From positions 31,726,024 through 31,786,023 of the forward strand of contig CAIIXF020000006.1 of assembly GCA_903813345.2 (NCBI GenBank): a stretch of 60,000 nt of DNA, written 5' to 3'. This document shows, in pieces, positions 9,506-24,500 of this stretch. Origin of the DNA: Owenia fusiformis (taxonomy: Eukaryota > Annelida > Polychaeta > Sabellida > Oweniidae). The stretch's first letter is position 1, and every line of letters begins with the position of its first letter. The notes under the pieces were generated by a model. The model was not told where the DNA came from. It worked only from the letters and a program-made list of their open reading frames with translations, and made no database searches. The translations under genes were made by a program, and so were the position numbers.

Positions 9506-12500
9506 ATGGAGGACACGTTGATAGAAACTCTGCAAAACGATGGTAATTATACTTTTTCGTCTTATCTTTTACATTAACTTGCAATCTTTTCTTTGATTCC
9601 CAAAGAATAATACCTATCGATACCTGGTACGAATGCACGAGGTGTACGTAAGACTGCAATTTTTGACAATCTGTGGTGTAAAATAAATTTCAGTTTTTTG
9701 TAGATCTAGGCTAGAGTCCATGTCACTGCTTCAGTTCGTCAGTAGAACGGCAAAAATAAGAAATTGGGAGACCATTGTGCAATAATATATGGAAAAGTAT
9801 ATTCATAATGTACATGAATGACATTTGTATATCTTGGATTGCTTCTAGTTTGGCTTATAAAGTGTGTGGCCTCTTATATTTGGATGTTTCTCTGCCATGT
9901 TATTTTCAATAAGATTAACATGGCTGAAATTCTTCAAATTACAAGACGGCACAGGCTTATTGCACAAAAAACTAAAAAATCTGAAATATACAAATGTCAT
10001 TCATGTACATTATGAGTATACTTTTCCATATATTATTGCACAATAGTCTCCCAATTTCTTATTTTTGCCGTTCTACTGACGAACTGAAGCAGTGAAATGG
10101 ACTTTAGGCTAGCTAAAGAGGCAGGGGGGGGGGGAGATTTCCCAAAGATGACCTTTTATATTGGCACGTTCGAAAACAGATTTTATAAACAGGCTTCATT
10201 TGCCATTCAAATGGATCTCCAAATGTTCGCTGTAGTTTTATGAGTATTCTCTACAAGTATGGATCGAGTAACTTCAATAGTATTACCGTATGTTTAAAAT
10301 GATGATGTTGAACTGATGTTCCGCCATTCCCACGATTTCAGATTTAACTTTGCGCATGTGCAGAACTGAGAGAGCACGTGCTCATGATTGTTCACGTGAT
10401 CACATCCTGCAATTTGATTGGATGATGATGTAATGATGTCATCACAGATGATGTTATGGGGAATCCCCGAATACGATACAATATGAAAGAATTATGGGAG
10501 CTACTCACTTCTTCTGCTAAAGTGGTGAACATAACTAATGACTAGAATCTGAACACAAATTCTCGGTAGAAGTTCATGTGGTGAAAATAATGAAATAATG
10601 AAATGTTACCGTGTGTCTACTTAGCAGTTTGTTCTATGTCATCCATCCTGCTAGGTTACATTGTGGAACGCAGCCAAACACGACAATGAAGGCAGTATTC
10701 TGAGGTTATAAAATCTAAATCGTAAAAATTTCCCATTTCTTCTTCTTCTGCAGCCCCTTGGAGACTTCCGGAACTGAACAAAGTAGTGAACGTTGCGATC
10801 TTTCAACTTTAGTTCGTTGTTTTTCACCACTATGCGTAGTGTTTTCATTTAGGAGGCGGTCTTATTTGAATGCATCATTTCAGGTCTTTATGAATCAATA
10901 GATCAATAAGCAGACTAAAAATACAATTTTTAGCAGTTTCTTTCATTGCGTACTGGGCCTGTTAGGCACAAAATACAATTTAGCAGTTTCGTTCATTGCG
11001 TAATTGGGCCTTCTATAATCAGTAGCAAATGCTCGGAAAACATTTTCCAAAATATTTACTTCCGTTTTCCTTGAAGACATGGTTGGGTGACACGTCATTA
11101 AGTCACATGATCGATACAGTAACTAGTCACGTGATCAGACACGTGTCACGTGTCAGTCACGTGAGTTTGCAAAATGGACGATCTAAATTTCCAAAAATTC
11201 TGCTAAGATCAACATCGACATGTTATTGCCTTCATTGTCGTGTTTGGCTGCGTTCCACAATGTAACCTAGCAGGATGGATGACATAGAACAAACTACTAA
11301 GTAGACACACGGTCACATGTTAATGCAGACTCTTCAAATGTTGAGGTGATTTTGGAGCCCCATTACGCCGCAACGAGGATTGGCTCCCAGAATGTGACAT
11401 GACACGTGCCAGCTTTCAAAATGCCATTCTGCCATTTTGGAACCTGTCACGAGTAAATAAGGTTAACTGATGCTGCATTCTGGGAGTCAATCCTCCTTGG
11501 ATCACAAACATGGCGATCCAGGAAAGCATTTGTTAGATTTGGTAGGAATTTATCCATCATTTGCAAGTATTCATTTATTGTGCTACTTAGAGTGAGCAGG
11601 AATTATTTTTCTACCGCTTGGGAGAGTTTGAGACATGAAACTTAGAATTAAGCTCATTGTGACAACTTTTGATGGTTGAGGTTTATTGATGTCTCCGACT
11701 GTACTCTCAATTTTTTGCTCACACAGTGAGCCTATGGGATTGACCAGGCATCTGTTGGTCCATCCGTCCGTCAGTTGGTCCGTCTGTCCATCCATCCGTC
11801 CAAAGGGTTATGGTTTTTATGAAAAATGGTGGCCATTTTGAAATTCAGCGGCACTGGCAATTAAAATTTGAACCAAATCCACCAACAATAATTGGAGTTA
11901 TGAAAGTTTACATGTTGAACGTTGGCTGCCATTTTGAATTGAGCGGCCATATTGAAAATTTCTTCTCGAGCAGAGGTCATACATCCATAAGGCATAAGCC
12001 TATAAAATAAAATCTGTCAACTGGTATTTCAGTTATCATCCAGACACACATGGACCAACGAATGGACCCTTTCTCTATATTCCCTTCAACTTTGTTCGGT
12101 AAGATAATAAGGATAACAATTTCTATATATATTGTTAGTACCTCAACTGAAATACTCTATTCTGATTGGTTGATTAGTGATCAACAATATGTACTGTTGA
12201 CCGCTACTAGGTACTATTGACTGCTACTTTTGAAAAAAAAGTTTCATGACATCATAATGTTTACAGAAAAAACATGGGAGACGGACATTTTGTAAACGTT
12301 GATTAAAGTGATATTTTGACTTTACCAGACGACAAGTGTAGCAAAAATACAAATAGAAACGTAAAATTAACATCAATTTACTAATGAGTACGCTGTGATA
12401 TGCCGAATACAGAGAGTTTAGCTACCACTGTCTTCAGATTTTCTAAAAAAAATATTGCTGATGTGGTTCGGAGAAAAGATTGTGAAGTGAAGCCATGCGT

Positions 12501-15500
12501 TGATGATTGTCGTCTTTATATGTATTACTTTCTTCGGAGTAACAAAACAATTCGATCAACTATTGGATCAACTGTCATAATCATATACCTCGACTGTAAA
12601 CCATCTCGGTTTACAGTCTCGGTATACCATTTTACCAGTTGACCTCTGGAGAGGTCAACAATTGTATAATGTAATTTTCTGATTTGAAATTTGAGGATTG
12701 AATGTAATGTGTATCACCCGTTTAAAGTCCAAAATACATTCCAGAATTTGGAATACTATTTCAAATGAGAGTAACATTCTTATCATTTTTGTTTATTTAC
12801 AGTGTATTTACAGATAATGATGTTTTGTAGTATTGACAATTAAATTCTGATGCGAGAGACACTAAAAGTGAAACATTATATACATTTGGCTGCACAATAA
12901 AAGATAATTACTACAGTTAAACCTGTCTATGTGGAACAGTCTGGTACCTCTAAAAGTGTTTCAATTAGGAGGTGTTCTACTATAGAGGTTCATTTAACCT
13001 TGACTCACTTGGTCTTGGGACTTTGGAAAGTGTTCTTCAAACAGAGATGTTCCACTTCTAGAGGTGTTCCACTTTAAAGGTTCAACTGTATATAATAAAG
13101 TTCAAGTGAAAAAAACACAAATTGACCAAATGCTGAGACAAAAAGTGGTAAAACCAGTAATTTTGGGTTGTGGACAGAAAACTATTTTGTGAACTCTTGC
13201 CTTTTGTTTAATACCGGTATTAATATTTTGGTTTGTATCATGTGTAGAAGCCACAGCTTTAGGTCTAGTGCACATTATCACTGGGGATGAACTGGAAACG
13301 AGGGAGGTTTTGCCTCGTATCAAAATGGCGGCGCGTGAAAAAATTTCATTCGGTAAGATTTTTGTTTTTTACAATTTTCGTGCTTTTATCCTTCAAATTA
13401 AAACTTAATATTTGGCAAGTAAATAGTTCATAAGTTCCGGTTTTATAATATGATTACAAATTAGAAATCAATACTGGCATTGCTGAGATATTTACATATC
13501 AATTCTCTCACTTAGGAAACGAGGCATGTTTCTCAAGGAAACGAGGCAGCTATATAGCATTCTTAAGAATGAAACGAGGCAACCATATTTAATTAAAAAT
13601 GTTTTGTTTTTATTACAGAACGGAGCCTACAAAAAGAAGCATCCCTGTTCAAATGCTATTTCTGTAACAGGAAACGACAACGTTGCTGATATTGTTTTGT
13701 TGAGGCTTCGTAAAAAGCAAAAATGTTATGTTGAATAGGGAAGCAGATATAGACAGTTGTGAACAAAGCTTGCTTTTATTCTACCTTGAAAAATCATTTA
13801 TTTTAATTCACGATAGCGACATCAAAATATTTATGCCATCGACCATTAGCATTTTTCATATGGCTAATAATCTAGAAAATTTATGAATATTTCATTTACA
13901 AATGCATTACCATTTCTAGCATTTAAGAAAATACAAGGCATTAACATATGACACGTGTTGTAACTTAGTAATAACAAATAAGTCCATTTATCTGCTACCA
14001 TGGTAACATATGTTCTAAGAAATACTTGAAAGTCATAATAAGTTTATAATTGTTCACAGTAAAATATGATGTCAGTCTAAGCGGTACGCATTTGTTCAGT
14101 TTTTGAAAGTTGCTAAAATTGCTAAAGAATTTGCTATTGACGCAAAACGCCAGACGCCGAACTCCAGACGTCAGACGCCGAACATTTCCACATTTCGTTG
14201 AACTATATGCAGAATAACATAATTGATAGTGACATAATAAGGAACATACAGACATTAAAGAATACAAACAGTAAAATCCAATGTACACCAATGAGACAAT
14301 GCCAGTGTGCTCCTTGACTCTGCTATTTTTGTAATATAGGAGAGTCATTTAATTATTACCATGGTCATTCGTTTTTTATCGTATCTGGAATTATATTCTA
14401 TCAAATATAGCCATCTCGAGCAACAACAATCTTCAGAGAACTAGTTCTTGTCTTCAACGTCTTTATTTGCATGAATGATTAAAAAGGTATCAGTTAAACT
14501 ATTTTAATTGGCTCTTTGTATAAGTCAATCCAGAACGGAACTATAGTTCCCAGGGTCATTTCACGTTTACGTTCGCCATTTCTAAAATACTTGTAGCTTA
14601 AGCTCCCTATTAAAATAGCACTTCTTTGAACGAGATTTTTCTTATTTGAGAGAACATTTTGACGATATATGCGCTACCATTGATAGCTCGGATAGCTGGC
14701 TCGTTTATTGGAATTGACACTCAAAACAATGCTATTTAACGTTTTCGAAATATTTAGGTACGAAAAATTTCGAACGGAATGCGTGACATATTCGTAATTA
14801 GCGTGAAAAGTCCGAACGAAATGCGTACGTTTTTTTTTCGGCGTTTTGGACAGTATACATCACAAAGGAACTTATCGTGTCACTTGTCTATTGTGATGTC
14901 ATAGAGACAATTAGAAAAATTGAAGAATTTGAAGAAAAATAGCCACCCAAAGACACTTACACCTGCTAATTGCCATTTTACAAAGAGTTTATTCAAGCAA
15001 GAAAACTGTTTGGAAAAACGTAATTTCGGGTTGAACATGGTACCCACCACTCTGGTTACCATAGCAACCATATTTCAAGAACCAATCAAAATTGAGGTCC
15101 CAAATTTTACCATATAATGTATAAATATATAACACATATGTGTACCAAGTTTCATTGCAATAATACTATTTTCCTTGAAGTTATGACATCAACTGCAAAA
15201 CTTTTTGAACCACCTAAGTATATCGTGTAAAACGTAATCGGTCGTATGTGACCAGAACGGTGGAAATAAGATCATTAAATGTAGACACTATCACAGAAAG
15301 AATAGTTGCCTCGTTGCAAGTCAAACATTGCCTCGTTTCATTGTTACAAAATGTAGACAGGTGCCTCGTTTCCTAAGTGAGAGAATTGAAATGTAAATAT
15401 CTCAGCAATGTCTGTATTGATTTCTAATTTGCAATCATATTATAAAACCGGAACTTATAAACTATTTACTTGCCAAATATTAAGTTTTAATTTGAAGGAT

Positions 15501-18500
15501 AAAAGCACGAAAATTGTAAAAAACAAAAATCTTACCGAATGAAATTTTTTCACGTGCCGCCATTTTGATACGAGGCAAAACCTCCCTCGTTTCCAGTTCA
15601 TCCCCAGTGATTATACCATTATAAAAAAGTTAGGTCAGGCTTTTAATTTTCTATATAATGTTACAATGTCCTTATTTAGTGACATGCCCAAGGTAATATA
15701 ATGATTTCAAATATAGCAGTCATTGCGATATCTAAAAACCCTTACAAAAAATTAGCGAAGGTATAGTTTTATTTTCTGTGAAATAATAAGTGGTTTTTCA
15801 AATCACCCCCACAACTACTTGTGTATTGAGATCTTTTAGTTGAAAAATGTTGTCAGTGTTTGATATAAAGCTGAATTTTGTCTAAATAACCACCAATCCA
15901 GCTTATTTTCAACTACAAGATTTCAGTTGATTGTATGTACACACAATTTTTTTTATTCGGAGAACCAGTTCATATGATTAAAATAACAAAATGATGTGAT
16001 GATTTAGATTTTATAACCTCAGAATGCTGCCTTCAGTGTCGTGTTTGGCTGAGTTCCACAATGGAACCTAGTCTGATAGATGACATAGAACATACTGGTA
16101 AGTAGATACGTGGTTACATCATATCATTTCGTTATTTTAACCATATGACCTGGTTCCAAGAATAAATAAAGGACCCACGGTCCTGTGCTCACACAGTTTG
16201 GAACCTTCAGAGGAATGTATATCCTGACTTTCAAACAAAAATATTGATTTGGATTTGTAGTCTCGAACTTTGAGAAACTTAGATAGCACAGTTGTGTGAC
16301 CTAGTTTGATGACCTTTGACCTTGAAAATTTTACTTATTCAGAGCTCAGTAAGGTCTTTTGTGATTAAGCTGACCAAAATTTATATCCAAAAATCTATTT
16401 GAAAAATCAACTTTTTTGACCTTTCGAAGGTCACTCTGAAGGTCAAGTAAAGGTCAAATCCTAAAACTAATGTCAGATTTGAACTCCTGGCAACTTGTAG
16501 ATGGTTTTTAAAAGAATTTGGTCAAATTGAAGCAAGTTGAAAAATAACTTTTTTTACTGTTTTTTGACGTCAAATATCTCAAAAACGGTAAAAATTTGAT
16601 GCTGACATATATTGAGCAATATGTAGGGAATGCTTAAATCTAGTAATGATGTAATTCATTGCAAGAAATGATCAAGTATAAGGCAGACTTTGAGAAAATT
16701 GTCAATCACAAAACCTGCCATTGACTTTATACATGAGAAAGTTTCCTGAAAATGATTAAGTCCTACTTTTTGTCAAATTTTATAGAGTAAACACCAAAAA
16801 CTGAAATTCCAAGAGCTTTGAAATCTTCTGAGGACATAAGTTGCATATACAGCAACTACTACAAGTTATTTGAAAGTTCTACTTCGACAAAGTGTCCAGT
16901 ATTACAGAAAATTTGACTTTTTGACGTCAAAACCAGCAATTTCTCGGAAACCGGGCGAACTTGGGAAACGGCGATGATAGGTCAAATAGGCATTATAGAT
17001 ATGCATAAAATGAATGTGGATATGCCAATGTTGACCTAAGTGTTGACTGATTTGGTTCAAATCTGTAATGTCAGATACCTAGAGACAAAGGAGTTCTGTT
17101 CAATAAGAAATTTTCAAGATGGCTGCTATTTATCAAAACATGTTTTGTTCGGTAGGATTTGCTACTCCGTGGAGCTGCTGTTTTCTAGTTTTCAAAAGCA
17201 TCAATGTTTACTTGATTTTTAGATCTATTTCAACAATTTCTTGCTGAGGAGTTTGATGTTAAGGCCCATGCCACTCAAGTCATACAAGGTGTGGCAATAT
17301 CACAACAACTAGCTCAATTAGCAGAGGGCATCAGCCTGCTTGACAAAGAATTACATTCCCAGGTAAATTAGAGAGATAGTGTGAGTTAACTTAAATGTAT
17401 GATTACCTTGGTTGGTGATCTTACGAATGATTACCTTGGTATACAGGTACATGTATATGGTTAAATGACTGTGATCAATGTTTGTATATTGTACATAAAG
17501 TATAATGGTGTATTTGTATTCAAATATTTTATAAAACCCTCATTGTAGTGATAGATGCACTCATAATGTCTACCATAATACACAAACACAAGTACATATT
17601 CATTCTAACAATTACATTATATTTGTCTACTAGGTTGTGAACCACCATGAGGACCTACTATCTCAGGCTACAGGGGTTGAAACATTGGAAGGGGTGTTGG
17701 AGATGATGCAGACTAGAATTCAGTCTCTCCTTGCTGCAGTAGAAAGGTAACACCATTGTCTTACTAAGCAGGGATATAGCTGTTTCCCCTGTATTATATA
17801 TTGAAATCTATGTGCTATAAAAAATTTATAGCAAAATATAAATGAAATTGCCTTGAAAAACTCCAACACCTAATTATGAGAATTTTCGTTAATTTTGATA
17901 TTTCTTTTAATAGTCTATTTATTTGTATATGTTATTTAGAGTAGATTGGAAACACATGTGTTGTAGTCATTCTTTGGAATCTATTAATTTATGTTTGGTT
18001 TATTTTAGAATTAAGAGCAAGATCACAGAGCCTTATAACAAACTTGTAACTAGAACTGCCCAGCTCAGGAGACTGCAGGTAGGACTGCTAAAGGTCATAT
18101 GAAATTATAGTATATAAAGTTGATCCAAGGAATCAATAGTATTCACAATAATGATTCCATGATCAGCAACTTTTCTTGTAAGTTAAATTGTTTATACCTA
18201 TGGATGCTTCAATTGAAATTAATTACCCTACCAAATGGAATTTGAGAAGATATAAAGAAGCTGTCCATTTGTCTGTTCAGGCGATAACTCAAGTACTGGT
18301 TGATAAATTTGGTTCATATCTTTTATTCTGATTTCTCAGGACCTCTGTTAAAAAATAGGTTTTAAGATGGCAAATGATTCCAAGCCATTTTCATAGTATC
18401 TCATCTAGTTTGTAGTCTTGCTATGGTGTCCATGAAGATTTGAAGAAAACCGAACTAAGTGACATCACTTCCACATAAGGCAGTCATTGAGCTTACAAGG

Positions 18501-21500
18501 AATATACCTTTAAGATGAACTAAGCTGAAAGTACAACTTTAAGCCATTTATACATCTTCATACTACATAGTACTAAAGTTGCTCATATGATTTTGTATTG
18601 TTTTCAGGAAACATGTGACTTACTAAGGAGAATCATCCGTATTGTGTACTTGAGTAAAAGACTTCATGGTCAATTACAAGGGGGCTCTAGGGAGATCACA
18701 AAGGCAGCACAGAGTCTTAATGAATTAGGTACATGTAATTTTAAATTAGCTCATTGTGTTATCATCCTAATATTCCTCTTGTTCAGTTATTGCATTAACA
18801 CTGTCCTTCATTTTATGCTATATTTCCCATTTTCCTTTGTCCTGATGTCAAAATATTATTTCAGACTATCTATGTGAAGGTGTAGATTTGAGTGGATTGG
18901 AAGTCATTGAACAAGACAGGAGATTCATGAAACAGGCCAGGAGGGAGGTTGAAACTCAGGCACATACACTGCTCACCCAGGGTATGGAAACACAGGTCAG
19001 TTGCTCACCCAGGGTATAGTAATACATGTCACTGTATAGTAGTTCAAAATAGAGAATAAAGCAGAATTTTAAACATTATTTTGAAAGTTCTTGAAGCTAT
19101 TTGCAATGAGTATCATAAATGCTTGAACAAACAGAACAATCAAAGCAGCTCTTTTATTTTTCAGAACCAAAGTCAGGTGGCCACATCTCTTCAGGTGTTC
19201 TATAACCTTGGCACTCTCAGTAGCACTGTTATGTCTGTAGTAGAAGCCTGTCAGGACCAGCTCAAGGATGGTGTCAAGTCTGCCCTTGATGTAGCCACCA
19301 TTACCAATACACAGTCTAAAAGTAAGATGTCGATACTGCTACTTCCTTGGTTAAAGTCTCTCATATTAGTGAATAAAGATACTCAATTTGCCTTGCCAGA
19401 ATTCCATTTTGGTGTTTTTGACACCATATAGATTGTCATTGAAATTCCAGGAAAACCACACACCCTTTCAACTTGAATTTCTTCCAGATTCAAGAGCAGA
19501 CTAGTGCCAACATCTGATTATGTTTTGGCCATAATTACTTGGTGACCATTTTTATTGTGCATGCAATAATTATAACTCAGTTTCTTTCTCACTCAATTTT
19601 GGATCGCCTACTTCATTAAAGTAACCTTTGGAATAACCTGATAGGATGAATTCATGGTATTATCATGCCATATTTCACATTGCAGGTACAAGTGGTCCAG
19701 GTCGGTCTACTATGCCTACTACTGGTAATACAGCACAGTTTAGAGCCACTTTGTGGACAAACATGGAACGTTTAATGGACAGCATTTATGCCTCATGTGC
19801 TCAGGTACTCTACTATATCTTTGATTTAAACAATTTCTTTACTAAAACATACATCATACAACAAATTAGACTAAATTTGAATGTTCACTCCACTTTTTCA
19901 TTTTGAATGTTCAAAATCCTCAAATAAATGTTAATTTGGCATGACGCTAGAAATAATTTCTAAAAACATCTCTTTTAAATGTCTTCAATTGAATTACCAT
20001 TTTTAAAAATAAAAGCTTAACCTTCTTTTCCAATTGGAATCTAGGTTTTCAGGTCGTATTCCTCAAGGATTTCCTAAATGCAGTCCCATGTTTCATTAGT
20101 CTGTTATGATTTGTAACCCTTAGACAGACATAAGCAGAAATTACATTGAATACATGTTATTCATGTTGTGTTTGTTCAGGTTGACCAGTTAGAGAAGGTG
20201 CTTGTCAAGAAGAGGGATCCTGTAACACATGTTTGTTTCATACAAGAGCTCCATAAGGTATGTCTTTTGAACATAACTTCATAAGGTACAGTACTACTAA
20301 TCTAAAAAGTATATAATCTCATAAGGTACAGTACATAAATAAACGTAAAAGGAAATGAACATAAACGTCTAATGTACAAAGCTATATATAGGATGGATGG
20401 TCCAAAAAGTTATTGCCCACATTAATGTGCTAATATTCTCAGACGTTTTAGAGGAAGGTCTAAAATTTTGTTTGTATCCTAAAGGTCATTCAGTCTTAAA
20501 TCATGCAGAAGTTACATGCATAAATAGACATGCCAGATTATTAATGGATGATGTGCTCAATACATGCTCCATGGGTCTGGATAAATGCTGAAAGCAAAAC
20601 TCTAGACCTGCATGGCACATTAACAGTTTAAAGTCTGCCTATTTGTATTTAAACATCCACATGTTGTGTGACAAACTAGCATTTGATGTTTTAGAGTGGA
20701 GAGAAAAATATTATGATGAAGTTCTGGGATGCCATGGCTGAAATCCTCACTGATCAATTCAACACAGCAGCAAACTGTAAGATTCTGTTCTCTAAAAATG
20801 TCAACACCATCATATTTTTTTTTTAAATTCTATTGTAAGAGTGTACCATTATACATGGGATATTTGAGGATTTAGAGTGATATCATTTTTATCCACATAC
20901 CAGTAGTTATACTCCGCTATTTAAAAATTCTGATCTAAAAGTCTAGGTTGTCTGATCTATAGTATTGGTTGGTTATCTGATATATAGTCTAGGTTTAACT
21001 GATCTATATTGTAGCTTATCAAAACTATAGTCAAGGGCTAGGTTATCTTATCTAAAATCCAGGTTATTTAATCTAAAGTCTAGGGTATCTGATCTATATT
21101 ATATAAATAGTGACTGCCTCATTTCGAGCAATAGTGTAAATTATTTCCCCGAGGGAATATCCTCTACAATGTACTATTCCCTCAGCCGCAATGAGGCAGT
21201 CACTATTTTTTTTATTATATACCCTATACTGACTCTTGTCCCGTTTCCTCTGCGAAGGCCAAAAAGGCTTAGAAAGCCCCCTCCCTGGGTGCCGGGTCCA
21301 TTGTTAGCATTATAAGCTGTGACGTCATCAGATGCTCAACAGAAATTTTTGCCTCTGAGACTCTCACTTGACAAATTCAATCGCGTTTAACACACGGAAT
21401 AGATTATAATAACACTTGAAATTACACAGACGTATTGAGCTTAGGGAACTTTATACACGTTGCTTATATTGTATCGTTCACGCACGTCTGTCATGGTGAA

Positions 21501-24500
21501 CGGAGTTGATTTGTGTTTGTGCTCATCCTCCATTTTTCTGTTTTTCGTCTGCGCAATGATGATGCGCAGACGTTTCCAAGGGTAATAGAAGTTGCAATTG
21601 TGACGTCAGCGGGCAATAGTTCAAATGTATATTCCCGCTGACGTCACATTTGAGGGAGTATAACTTTCCGAGGGAAATAGTAAATCTATTTCGGAACACG
21701 TGACTAGGTATTGACCAATCAGGATAAGTTTTACATATTGGGTATATTATAATTTAGATTATTATGCACCTCATTGAAATACTCAAATCTGATTGGTTCT
21801 TAGTTGCTTGTAATTTGGCAATACTCTGCTCTTTTCTGAAAACTGCCGGATATTTTTTTAATATCTGACCCTTTCGAGAAAATGGGTCGGATATTTTTTT
21901 CAATGTTTTTGCAACATTCCCACTTCAGAGTTTTATTTCTCAATAACTGGAGTACTACTCAAAGCTTACATCTGAAACTGGCGGAAAATAGAAGAAAAAA
22001 TGCACTTAATCAATCACAATTACCCTTATCATTCAAAAGTTACATATAATTCTGCAAGAACGTCTCGAATAAATAAAAATTAAATTCCCGGGGCAAATAT
22101 TTTCGTCCAGTGTAGCGAATAAACTGGCCGGAAGTCGTCTGAGTTTTGAAAGAAAAAATAAATAAATGTCAAAATAATGTCAACTAAACGACAGTTTAAG
22201 CCTGTACTCCAGTAAGTACTCCACTTAACTTTGATTGGGAGGTGCATAATAAAACAAATACTGGATGATCAGGAGCTGGATATGGCCAGAATACCTATCC
22301 TCGAAAAAATATTGGGCTCGGCTGCCGCCTCGCCCAATATTTTTTCTCGAATAGGTATTCTGCCATATCCAGCTCCTGATCATCCAGTATTTGTTTATTA
22401 TCCAATCTATAGTCTCAATTATCTGATTTTGAGCTTATGTGTAAGCTTATTCATTTCCAGCATCAACATTCATTAAACAAGCATTTGAGGGAGAGTATCC
22501 TAAATTGTTGCGCTTGTACAATGAGCTATGGAAGCGCCTGGAGCCATTCAGCAGTCACATGGTGGCTGAGACACAATTCTCACTTGATCTGGAGGAGAAG
22601 AGCTCCACTGAACAAGATTCATACAAGTATTTATTGTTAAATTCTTCTTCTGCAGTAAACTTAGAAATATTGGTCATCTAAGCTATTTAACACTTCTTGA
22701 TTCACTAAGGTTATTCTAAAAATGGCTATTAGTGAAATTTCAGGATACATAGATAGTGATTGACCTCAAAGGATACTGGGGTTTATTCATATCTTTGATT
22801 AAATTGTTTGGAGGAATTCTTTCACAGATTTGGAACATTCAGATAAATACACATTTTCATATATACTAGCAATAAAAAAGCTTATTTTTAACCTGTATTT
22901 TAGTTATGGTCTCTATAATTTTTTCAGAGCCGAAGCTAGTCTTAAAGCATGTTTGCAATCATTTGAGACTGCTTACTTGTCAAGGTCTCTCTCACGTCTC
23001 TTTGATCCCATCAACCTGGTCTTCTCAGGTCCCAACCAGAGCCCACCCACTGGAGAGGAGCTGGAGGCCATTGTGAAGACTATTGCCAGGTATCTAGTAC
23101 ATTACATCTTCATGCTGATATGTTAACTTTGTGCCTATATCCATTAACAAATATTAAATTCTAGCAAGTATTTATATAATAAATAAAGGAGCTAAAATAA
23201 ATGTGGCTAACAAATGATGCAAACAACAGGTTTCATTAAATTATAATTTGTTTATTGAACCTGTTTAGTTTTGTGCAAATACCACACTACTTACAATAAA
23301 AATGCTGAAATACTGAACTCATTGGATGGACAAACTTGCAGAATACAATAAACAATTGATTTGTAATGAATCACCAAGTGAATTCGAACATGTGTTGGCA
23401 TGCAATGCTTTTCATATTTCAGTGAGTTGAATGTTGCAAGTGTTGACAGCAAACTGAGCAGCATGGTGTCCAAGAATGTGGCCAAAACATTACAGCTCTA
23501 CTGTGTTAAATGCGAACAACTTGTAAGTGGATAATTATGATTAAATCTCTATTCTTATTAGACAAGAGTCAGTTATTGGTGATTGCCTCTTGGTTTAATT
23601 TAATTCTTACATGTATTTATCAACCACTGTCCTTTTCTGTTGACAATATTCCACAAGTTCCTTTGAACATAATAGACCTGATATTTATTAGTTATGGCGA
23701 TGAAATTTGATGAACCAATTAAGTCACCAGGACAGCTTTATTCAATTGTCTGAAGCTTTCTAAATCTGTGGCATATTTTGTATTGTGTATTTATTGCTTG
23801 TTTTTAGCTGTCCACTGATGGAGAAGCAAGCCAGGTGATTGGTCCTCCCACAGCTGGTCAATCCCGTAATGCTGCAGTTGTTAATGCTCTCTATGACCTA
23901 CACATCCATATCGGCAAGGTAGTCACTGGAATGGCAACCCTCTCTGTTGAAGCAGTGGAGCCAATTCAGCATGCCTTACAGGTAACATTTCATTAATATT
24001 ATGGCATTTATATTATCATCACAGTGTATACCTTTTAATAAGTATTTGTGTTGCTTTGACCATGGAAATATCCTAACCACAGATTATGATAAGCGATAAC
24101 CATGCATATCATAAACTCCACGTAACTGATATTATAAAACGCAAAATCATTTAGAGAATGATTGTCACTCTAATTGCTGCTAATGTTGCAAAACTTTATT
24201 CTATTGTATTGTATTAAATGTAGTATTTAAATGGAATGAACAGAAATTTTAGAAAATTGTCACTCTATCCTTCAACAGTATATGTTTACAAGCACATTGT
24301 AAGTCACCAGTAATTTTCCCTGGACTATTCATCTATGATTGGTGAGTTACCATTCCCACATAGTATCACCATAGAAAATTGTATATTGGTAATGTTAATT
24401 GGTATTATTCTGTTGTGATGTATTGTAGGGTGTCGTTTCATTGATGGGGACATCCATACAGCCTCTTCTTGGTTCCATCTCTGATGCTTTAGAGGCTATC

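Noticed and set aside
12400-12642. 80-codon plus-strand open frame as a gene
   Set aside because: Lies within a hairpin-tailed repeat and extends into its palindromic part; no recognised homology.
13995-14348. 117-codon minus-strand frame as a transposase of the 2.3-kb element
   Set aside because: No DDE/D or zinc-finger motif and composition typical of AT-rich non-coding DNA.
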